A stretch of 6,563 bases of DNA from Anaerolineae bacterium (GTDB taxonomy: Bacteria; Chloroflexota; Anaerolineae; B4-G1; SLSP01): NCBI GenBank assembly GCA_016927095.1, contig JAFGNI010000007.1:1-6563 (forward strand), in the 5' to 3' direction. The notes under the pieces were generated by a model that saw only the letters and a list, made by a program, of their open reading frames with translations, did not search any database and was not told the DNA's origin. A program made the translations under genes and the position numbers. Positions 1-4,761 of the stretch are shown here, piece after piece. How positions within the stretch are numbered: position 1 is the stretch's first letter; each line of letters starts with the position of its first letter.

Positions 1-222
1 GGCGCCAACCGCTACGAGGGTGTCCTGTGGTACCGCGGCGAGTCCTACGGTGACTTCCTGTGGTGGATCCTCTGCATGACGGCAGTGCTGGCTGCTCCCG
101 AGGGTGAGGATGTGCTGGCGGACCGTCTCGTGCAGGTCTATGGATGGATTGCTGAGCTTGAGGAGGCTGAGAAGGTCTCCGGCTACCAGGTAGAGAAGCT
201 GCTCGCCGCGCTGCGGGATTGA
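1..222 (+). CDS. C-terminal fragment of an unidentified protein, possibly a glycoside hydrolase tail
   Basis: An open frame enters from the left edge and runs 73 codons to a TGA at 220-222, so only the C-terminus is visible. The fragment starts GANRYEGVLWYRGESYGDFL, continues with a Trp-rich hydrophobic helix (WWILCMTAVLAA), and ends in an acidic amphipathic helix (roughly residues 48-73, AELEEAEKVSGYQVEKLLAAL). The pattern 'N-x-Y-E-G-V-x-W-Y' followed by a helical end resembles what I recall of the tails of some bacterial alpha-amylase-family (GH13) enzymes. This is a memory-based resemblance without a catalytic motif, so the product name is a guess. Codon choice (GC-rich third positions) supports real coding. 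It is the only plus-strand gene and converges on the minus-strand cluster beginning at 364. Confidence 0.6.
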   Translation, partial: GANRYEGVLWYRGESYGDFLWWILCMTAVLAAPEGEDVLADRLVQVYGWIAELEEAEKVSGYQVEKLLAALRD

Positions 223-233
223 CGGCTCGCGCC

Positions 234-259
234 AAGGGCAGCCCTTCCCGGTGCCGGGA
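234..259 (+). other. Two small tandem hairpins after the plus-strand stop codon
   Basis: Starting 11 nt after the TGA of the plus-strand gene are two adjacent small inverted repeats. The first is AAGGG/CCCTT (234-238 with 242-246). The second is CCCG/CGGG (247-250 with 255-258), which can be extended by one T-A pair if the first stem opens. Neither is followed by a T run. They could slow polymerase or protect the mRNA end ahead of the larger stem-loop at 282-315, or they may be chance in GC-rich DNA. Confidence 0.25.
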
Positions 260-281
260 TAGCGGACTCTACATAGCGTTG

Positions 282-315
282 AAGAGCTCGCCTGTGACTA
301 TACAGGCGAGCTCTT
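282..315. terminator. Perfect 14-bp stem-loop between convergent genes, probable two-way terminator
   Basis: AAGAGCTCGCCTGT (282-295) is followed by a 6-nt loop GACTAT (296-301) and its exact reverse complement (302-315). A G-T wobble between 296 and 301 could add a fifteenth pair. It lies 60 nt past the plus-strand stop (222) and 49 nt past the stop of the minus-strand glycosyltransferase (364), the expected place for a terminator shared by convergent transcripts. Each strand reads ...CTCTT at the 3' foot of the stem, but no long T tract follows (AATAT on plus, CAACG on minus). Intrinsic termination would therefore be of the weak or U-poor type. The structure is certain from the bases; the function is inferred. 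Confidence 0.72.
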
Positions 316-363
316 AATATCCTTGGATCGATGCAGCGCTCTACGCGGGCGCGGAGGCTGGAT

Positions 364-1098
364 TCATGTGTCGTAGATGCCAGCCCTGACGTTCCGGCGG
401 ATCTTCAGCACTTCCCGCACCATGCGCACGGAGTCCCGGAGTGGGTGGACGCTGCCGCCAGGACCGTAAGTCCACGGAATCCCGATCTCGATGATGCTGT
501 ACCCCCACTTGCGGGCCATGGCCAGGACTTCCACGTCGAAGGCAAAGCCATCGATGATCTGTTTCTGGAAGATGGCCTGACCTGCCTCGCGCTTGAAGGC
601 CTTGAAGCCGCACTGCGTATCCTGGATCCCGGGCACGGCCAGCGTCCGGACAACCCAGTTGAAGACGCGGCCCATGATGTGCCGGTAGGCCGGCTCGTTG
701 AAGCGCTCGGCGCCTGCCACCTCTCGCGATCCAATCGCTATGTCATAGTCCTGGCCCAGTGTCGCCGGGAAGAACCGCGGCAGCTCCTCGATGGGCATCG
801 CCAGATCGGCGTCACAGATGAAAGCGTAGCGCCCCGTCGCGTTCAAGATGCCTTTGCGCACAGCAGCGCCTTTGCCCTGGACCGGTTGGTCCAATACGGT
901 CAGGAACTCGACGGTCTCGGCGAAGTCCTGCGCGACCTGCCGGGTGTTGTCGCGGCTGTTGTTGTTCACGACGATGGCGTCCAGCGTTTCGGGCCTTGAG
1001 GTCACAAAGTCCCTTACCCGCGCCAGCGTCTCCGGCAGCCGGTGGGCCTCGTTGTATGCAGGGATCACGATCGTCATCAGGGGAGCGGTGTCTGTCAT
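364..1098 (-). CDS. GT2 glycosyltransferase, dolichyl/polyprenyl-phosphate glucosyltransferase-like
   Basis: This 244-aa GT-A fold family 2 enzyme is predicted to move a sugar from a nucleotide sugar to a lipid phosphate carrier at the cytoplasmic face of the membrane. Visible motifs are the N-terminal strand VIPAYNE (11-17), VVNNNSRDNT (43-52, the nucleotide-binding loop), GKGAAVRKG (75-83), the metal-binding DADL (96-99), GSRE (123-126) and QDTQCGFKAF (159-168), then FDVE (187-190). The GKG...DADL...GSR...DTQCGFK series is typical of the Alg5/DPG-synthase branch. No C-terminal membrane helices are present, so it should be soluble or peripheral. The usual 'DDGS' of the nucleotide loop is NNNS here. 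The start ATG has a Shine-Dalgarno GAGGAC at 1105-1110 that shares one base with the stop codon of the preceding gene, 11 nt upstream, so the two are almost certainly co-transcribed. It is the last gene before the stem-loop at 282-315. The sugar and acceptor are not determinable; subfamily placement is good, exact substrate is not. Confidence 0.9.
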   Translation of the reverse strand: MTDTAPLMTIVIPAYNEAHRLPETLARVRDFVTSRPETLDAIVVNNNSRDNTRQVAQDFAETVEFLTVLDQPVQGKGAAVRKGILNATGRYAFICDADLAMPIEELPRFFPATLGQDYDIAIGSREVAGAERFNEPAYRHIMGRVFNWVVRTLAVPGIQDTQCGFKAFKREAGQAIFQKQIIDGFAFDVEVLAMARKWGYSIIEIGIPWTYGPGGSVHPLRDSVRMVREVLKIRRNVRAGIYDT

Positions 1099-1109
1099 AT
1101 CACTGTCCT

Positions 1110-1937
1110 CTATGCCTGGTCCTTGTCCCGGGCTTCGTCGTCATCGGGGGCGGCGACCTTCTCCGGCGTCGATGCCCATTCAAAGAATCCGTAGGTCTCT
1201 ATTGTGCGATCCGCGATGCACTTGGCTAGCGTCACAGCCGATTCTAGCGTCTGGGCGCCAAAGAACTTGAAGGCCACTTCCGCCAGACTCGGATCCAGAA
1301 CGGCAAGCGCGTTGAGCAGATCCTTGTCGCGCGGGCGGAATTGATTGGCTCTCATGAATCGATAGTGGAGCATATCGTAGACCGCCAAAGTCAGGATCAT
1401 CTTAGCCGTTTCTGGCCGCTCGTCCAGCATGTCCAGCGCATCCTCCAGCCGCGTCGCGGCCATATACCGGGCCGACGTCAGTTGCTCAGAAGATAGATCG
1501 GGGTGCCGGGCATACGCCGCCGCAGCCAAGGCTCTGAGTTCGGCGACGACTGGGTGTAGCTCAATCACGGTGAAGCCTGTGGAGAGCATGTGGGCTGTGA
1601 TGGGCCGCGCGGCAGCACCCTCCTTCTCGATATAGCGAGGGATCTGGTGCGGTGGGTTGATGAAGATCTCGGCAGGGACGGTGTTGAACCACCGCTGGAC
1701 GCGTTGGCGCTCGGATCTGCGCCGGAGCACATAGATATCGAGATCGCTGGACCGCGCCGGCGTGCCCCGGACGATCGTCCCACTGACGGTAATGCCCAGC
1801 AGATCGGGCACGTGCTGCACGATGAAGGCCACAGCCTGGTGCAGGGCGCTGTGGTAGGGTTCCTCCATGGCGGGCCACCGGCACAGGGCCAGCCGCTCCG
1901 CTACCTGCTGGGGCGTTAGGTGATCGGTATCTGGCAT
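1110..1937 (-). CDS. Nucleotidyltransferase-domain protein of unknown target
   Basis: This is a 275-aa protein of the polymerase-beta-type nucleotidyltransferase superfamily. The core motif reads SGTIVRG (52-58) followed by SSDLDIYV (63-70). It fits hG[GS]-x(9-13)-DhDh with G53, D65 and D67 as metal ligands and Thr54 where Ser is usual. A likely third carboxylate is E90 in AEIFINP (89-95). Residues 1-45 are helical. Residues 150-255 look like an all-helical bundle (RYMAATRLEDALDML, then AVYDMLHYRFMR and RPRDKDLLNAL), comparable to the C-terminal helical domain of aminoglycoside-type nucleotidyltransferases. The tail (262-275) is short, acidic and charged. An upstream in-frame GTG at 1956-1958 would add 7 residues but has no ribosome site, whereas the ATG at 1935-1937 follows GAGGAA by 3 nt, so I use the ATG. 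The target could be a small molecule, an RNA or a protein; nothing here decides it. Neighbours are a PHP hydrolase upstream and GT2 11 nt downstream. Confidence 0.82.
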   Translation of the reverse strand: MPDTDHLTPQQVAERLALCRWPAMEEPYHSALHQAVAFIVQHVPDLLGITVSGTIVRGTPARSSDLDIYVLRRRSERQRVQRWFNTVPAEIFINPPHQIPRYIEKEGAAARPITAHMLSTGFTVIELHPVVAELRALAAAAYARHPDLSSEQLTSARYMAATRLEDALDMLDERPETAKMILTLAVYDMLHYRFMRANQFRPRDKDLLNALAVLDPSLAEVAFKFFGAQTLESAVTLAKCIADRTIETYGFFEWASTPEKVAAPDDDEARDKDQA

Positions 1938-1940
1938 GGG

Positions 1941-1946
1941 TTCCTC
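1941..1946 (-). promoter_or_regulatory. Ribosome binding site deciding the nucleotidyltransferase start
   Basis: The minus strand reads GAGGAA then CCC then ATG (1937). GAGG is 5 nt from the start codon, a normal Shine-Dalgarno spacing. The competing GTG at 1958 is preceded by AGTACTGATCT, without a purine-rich site. This favours the shorter 275-residue product. Confidence 0.7.
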
Positions 1947-1998
1947 GTTAGGCGGCACAGATCAGTACTCAGTTAACCTGATAGTTGCGATGTGTCGT

Positions 1999-2014
1999 CG
2001 CGGCCTCAGCCGCG
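1999..2014. other. GC-rich 6-bp hairpin in the 118-nt gap inside the cluster
   Basis: CGCGGC (1999-2004), loop CTCA, then GCCGCG (2009-2014) form a perfect short stem about 40 nt past the stop of the PHP gene (2056). No T run follows on the minus strand, so it is at best a weak terminator or pause site. The rest of the gap (1938-2055) holds the ribosome site at 1941-1946. I see no convincing -35/-10 pair there, so the nucleotidyltransferase and GT2 genes may be read through from upstream. Confidence 0.3.
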
Positions 2015-2055
2015 GGACCTCTGAAGCGGTTACTACAAACCAACTTTGCGGGCCA

Positions 2056-2847
2056 CTAGAGCTCGATCCAGTCTACTATCTGGCGGCGCTCGAACGCAGC
2101 GACGCGGCGGAAGCCCGCCGCCAGCGCTAGATTGCGCGCGACGTCAAAGCCGTAGGCAATGTCTGACGGGCGATGCCCATCAGAGCCGAAGACCAGGATC
2201 TCACCACCTAACTCGCGATACCAACGGAGGGCACTGAGCCCGGGCACCGGTTCGCTGAGGCCCTTGCGCAGGGCCGAGGTGTTGACCTCCAGGCCGCGTC
2301 CGGTCTCGATCAGGCAGCGGAGGATGTGGGTGATCGTCTCGCGATAGCGTTCCAGGGGGAGCACCTCGCCGAAGAGGTCCCAAGAATCCCTGCGGACCAG
2401 GTCAAGGTGCCCGAGCACATCGAAATCTGCTCCGTTGACGAGCTTGACTATCTCCTCGAAATAGGTCTGGTAGGTGGCGTCCAATCCGGGGGCGAAGACC
2501 GGCGTCTCCCAGCCGGCGAGCCCGTCCAGCCAGTGTACCGAACCGATCACCAGATCGAAGGGGTGCTTGAGTACCTCGGCTACCTCCAGAGGGAACTCGT
2601 GAGGGTTGCCCAGCTCGGCGCTCGCCAGGATCTTCAGATGATCGTGATGGGTCTCCCGGACCCGGCTCAACTCCGCGAAATAGGCGCCGGCGTCCCAGAA
2701 GCCGTACGCCTCATCGCCGGGATACCACTCCAGGTGGTCGGCAAAGGCGATGCCGGTCAGTCCTTTGTCCATCGCCGCCTCGACCATGGCCAACATCGGG
2801 GTCGCACCGTCAGGCGAGTGGTGTGAATGGGTGTGGGTATCGATCAT
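2056..2847 (-). CDS. PHP-domain phosphoesterase, histidinol-phosphatase (HisK) type
   Basis: This 263-aa metal-dependent hydrolase of the PHP family has a TIM-barrel-like fold with a di- or trinuclear metal site. All expected metal ligands can be read: DTHTH (3-7: D3, H5, H7) in THTHSHHSPDG, FADHLE (35-40: D37, H38), ASAELGN (75-81: E78), GSVHWLDG (102-109: H105), LGHLDL (145-150: H147), LEVNTS (186-191: E187) and GSDGHRPSDI (221-230: D223, H225). Length and motif spacing match PHP-type histidinol phosphatases, which release phosphate from L-histidinol phosphate. No other histidine genes are present, so another phosphoester substrate is equally possible. The start is the ATG at 2845-2847, immediately before MIDTHTH, where this family normally begins. 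The frame stays open 48 codons further back, but that stretch lies inside the lipid kinase gene and is low-complexity Arg/Pro/Ser. The start lies 1 nt after the kinase stop (TGAGATG) without a good Shine-Dalgarno, suggesting translational coupling. Confidence 0.9.
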   Translation of the reverse strand: MIDTHTHSHHSPDGATPMLAMVEAAMDKGLTGIAFADHLEWYPGDEAYGFWDAGAYFAELSRVRETHHDHLKILASAELGNPHEFPLEVAEVLKHPFDLVIGSVHWLDGLAGWETPVFAPGLDATYQTYFEEIVKLVNGADFDVLGHLDLVRRDSWDLFGEVLPLERYRETITHILRCLIETGRGLEVNTSALRKGLSEPVPGLSALRWYRELGGEILVFGSDGHRPSDIAYGFDVARNLALAAGFRRVAAFERRQIVDWIEL

Positions 2848-2848
2848 C

Positions 2849-3823
2849 TCAGGCGACGGTCCGGTCGGCCAGGGCCAAGGGCTCCGGCGTCTTCTGGAAG
2901 AGCTTTGCCGGGGCATGAGGCGGCACCAGGAGTCGCAGCGCCCCAGGGCGCACGCCGATCTCCACAGGCGTGCAACCGTAGGGTTCGCCATCGAGGTGGA
3001 CGGCGACGGCAGGCGATGTCTCCACCGTCATCTGACCTGCCAGCGCGTGCATCACGTCTGGACTGCGGAGGTGGCGCCCTCCTAAGGACTGCACGAGGTA
3101 TCTCAAGGTGTAGGAGAAGCTCATGCCCTTGAAGACGAAGATGTCCAGCAAGCCATCGTCCATCTTGGCCTGTGGGGCGATCTGGAAGAAGGCTGCATAG
3201 AGCTGGATGTTGCTGGCGATCGCCAGCAACGCGCGCGTGTGGAAGGTCTTCCCCCCTATCACAATGTTCGAGCGCACGCCACGGAACTCCGACGCAATAG
3301 AGACGCCGGCGACTACATAGGGCAGCATCCTCAATCGCTTGATACGGCGTGGACGGGGTTCGATCTGCGTGGCAATCTCAGCGTCCAGCCCCAATCCGGC
3401 CCAGCAGACGAATTCGCGGCCGTTGGCCAGCCCCAGATCGACGCGCTGGATGTGGCCGTTGGTGAGGGCATCCCCTACCTCTCTGATGTGGAAGGACGAT
3501 CCCGGGGCCAGAATGGGCATGCGTAGTTGATGTGCAAGGATGTTGCCTGTGCCGACGGGCACAATGCCCAGAGCTGTCGCCATGCCCGAGAGCCCTTGGG
3601 CGGCTTCGTTGATGGATCCGTCCCCTCCGGCTATGAGCACGATGTCGGCATCTTGCTCGGCAGCTGCGCGTGCTTGAACCGGGGCGTCGCCGGGTTGGTC
3701 GGTCTGGACCAGTTCGATCTGCCATCCCGATCTGGCGAGATAGGTGGCCAATCGCTTGAGCGATCGGGTCACATCCCGGGTGCCGGCGGCAGGATTATAG
3801 ATCAACGTCGCCTTATAGGTCAT
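2849..3823 (-). CDS. Diacylglycerol kinase-type lipid kinase (YegS/DgkB/BmrU family)
   Basis: This 324-aa kinase is predicted to phosphorylate diacylglycerol or a related lipid with ATP at the inner face of the membrane. The N-terminal nucleotide domain shows YNPAAG (9-14), the hallmark AGGDGSINEAAQGL (65-78, GGDGS at 66-70) and GIVPVGTGNILA (86-97, GTGN at 91-94). The C-terminal beta-sandwich lid has WAGLGLDAEI (141-150), MDDGLLDIFV (221-230) and VHLDGEPYG (275-283), all standard for this family. The length is typical, and no signal peptide or membrane segment is seen, as expected. The ATG at 3821-3823 is the only plausible start: no in-frame ATG, GTG or TTG occurs in the 19 codons before it. 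No strong Shine-Dalgarno precedes it. The stop is 1 nt before the PHP gene. The specific lipid is not determinable; sphingosine-like, ceramide or undecaprenol-type substrates are alternatives within the superfamily. Confidence 0.93.
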   Translation of the reverse strand: MTYKATLIYNPAAGTRDVTRSLKRLATYLARSGWQIELVQTDQPGDAPVQARAAAEQDADIVLIAGGDGSINEAAQGLSGMATALGIVPVGTGNILAHQLRMPILAPGSSFHIREVGDALTNGHIQRVDLGLANGREFVCWAGLGLDAEIATQIEPRPRRIKRLRMLPYVVAGVSIASEFRGVRSNIVIGGKTFHTRALLAIASNIQLYAAFFQIAPQAKMDDGLLDIFVFKGMSFSYTLRYLVQSLGGRHLRSPDVMHALAGQMTVETSPAVAVHLDGEPYGCTPVEIGVRPGALRLLVPPHAPAKLFQKTPEPLALADRTVA

Positions 3824-3929
3824 AGCGTAGCAGCGGCTTCTATCTGGGAATCCATGTGCCGGGATGGTGATGTGCGCTAGAAGCGGGCGCCATAGCTTCA
3901 GCCTTTGAGAAACCGCCTATCTGCACCGG

Positions 3930-3959
3930 AGTATAGCATAGGGGGAGACCTTGCGCGAA
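3930..3959 (-). promoter_or_regulatory. Candidate extended -10 promoter for the lipid kinase cluster
   Basis: On the minus strand TGCTATACT (3938 down to 3930) matches the extended -10 form TGnTATAAT with one mismatch. An 18-nt spacer separates it from TTCGCG (3959-3954), a poor -35 (3 of 6), as is common when the -10 is extended. It lies in the 170-nt gap between the EcfT stop (3994) and the lipid kinase start (3823) and would give a leader of about 100 nt. The kinase, PHP, nucleotidyltransferase and GT2 genes could all be read from it. This is a by-eye match without a score. Confidence 0.4.
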
Positions 3960-3972
3960 GCCTCGAGGGGGC

Positions 3973-3986
3973 TGCGAGCGCTCGCA
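3973..3986. repeat. Perfect 14-bp palindrome downstream of EcfT
   Basis: TGCGAGC/GCTCGCA is an uninterrupted inverted repeat, 7 nt after the EcfT stop codon (3994-3996) and 13 nt upstream of the proposed -35 of the lipid kinase promoter. It has no loop and no following T run, so as a terminator it would be unusual; as a dimeric repressor or activator site its position would be natural. Function is undecided. Confidence 0.45.
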
Positions 3987-3993
3987 CGCCAGA

Positions 3994-4761
3994 TTATGCA
4001 TAGCGCCACCACGTCAGAAGGCCGGCGATCACCGTCACGCCGGCCAGCACAAGCCAATCCCGCTGCGTCATGCGCAGATCGCGCCACGTGGTCCGCTGCT
4101 GCATTGTCTCCAGTCCGCGCGCCGCCAGGGCCAGGGTCAGCTGGTCGCTCATCCGCAGTGTGCCGATGAGCACGGCGACCAAGATTGGGATGTAGTCCCG
4201 GAACCGCTGGAAGAGGTTGCCGTGTGCGGTCCACCCGCGGGCCGCTTGGGCGTCCCGCACGTTGTGGAAAAGGTTCTGGATCGCGGGCAGGAACCGGAGC
4301 GCCAGGCTGATCGTGAGCCCCCAGGTATAGGGCAGGCCCAACTTGACCAGGGCTCTCACCAGCGCGGGTTGGGGGGTCGTGAAGAGCAGGCCCCCGGTCA
4401 CAAAAGCGATGTTGGTCGCCCGTAGCGCGAGCCGCATCGCATCCATCAGCCCGCCCGTGGTCAGCTTCAGCGGCCCCAGGGCCACCAGGAGCCGGCCCTC
4501 GGGCCGGAAGAATGGCTGCAGGATGAGGATCAAGATGATCAGGATGGCCATCTGTCGCCATAGCCCGCCCAGGGCTCGGACGGGCACGTTGGCCACCAGC
4601 AGCAGCGTGTGTATGACAGCGAGGAAGAGGGCCTGCTGCCACAGCTCGGGAAGGGCAAAGGTCAGGAGCAGGCAGAGCCCCACGGCCCAGAGTTTCACCC
4701 GCGGATCCAGGCGATGCAGCAACGAGGCGCCGGGGATATAGGTGTCGAATACGACGGTCAT
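3994..4761 (-). CDS. ecfT: Energy-coupling factor transporter transmembrane protein EcfT
   Basis: This 255-aa integral membrane subunit of an ECF-type importer transmits ATPase movement to the S component. The N-terminus carries the family motif HRLDPRVKL (16-24). Hydrophobic segments are visible at about 25-38, 43-58, 71-84, 110-127, 146-160, 190-203 and 236-251. The two coupling-helix signatures that dock into the ATPase grooves are both present: AQAARGW (171-177) and ALAARGLE (211-218), each with the diagnostic Ala-Arg-Gly. These motifs make the family assignment firm, and length is normal. The ATG (4759-4761) overlaps the TGA of the ATPase gene in an ATGA arrangement. No good Shine-Dalgarno precedes it, so translation is probably coupled to the ATPase. 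It is the last gene of the transporter operon, followed by the palindrome at 3973-3986. Confidence 0.94.
   Translation of the reverse strand: MTVVFDTYIPGASLLHRLDPRVKLWAVGLCLLLTFALPELWQQALFLAVIHTLLLVANVPVRALGGLWRQMAILIILILILQPFFRPEGRLLVALGPLKLTTGGLMDAMRLALRATNIAFVTGGLLFTTPQPALVRALVKLGLPYTWGLTISLALRFLPAIQNLFHNVRDAQAARGWTAHGNLFQRFRDYIPILVAVLIGTLRMSDQLTLALAARGLETMQQRTTWRDLRMTQRDWLVLAGVTVIAGLLTWWRYA

Noticed and set aside
331..999. A 222-codon plus-strand open frame
   Set aside because: It lies antisense to the GT2 gene, has no recognisable motif, and would run through the shared terminator region.
1938..1958. GTG start giving a 282-residue nucleotidyltransferase
   Set aside because: There is no ribosome site before it, while the ATG at 1937 has GAGGAA at good spacing.
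1961..1982. Inverted repeat ATCAG/CTGAT in the 1938-2055 gap as an operator
   Set aside because: Only 5-bp arms with a 12-nt spacer, expected by chance, and no promoter elements are nearby.
2326..2826. A 166-codon plus-strand open frame
   Set aside because: It is antisense to the PHP gene, with no family motifs, and its composition mirrors the opposite strand.
2848..2991. A longer N-terminus for the PHP protein starting at 2991
   Set aside because: The extra 48 residues are low-complexity Arg/Pro/Ser/Trp sequence overlapping the lipid kinase gene in another frame. PHP proteins begin just before the first metal-binding HxH, which the ATG at 2847 provides.
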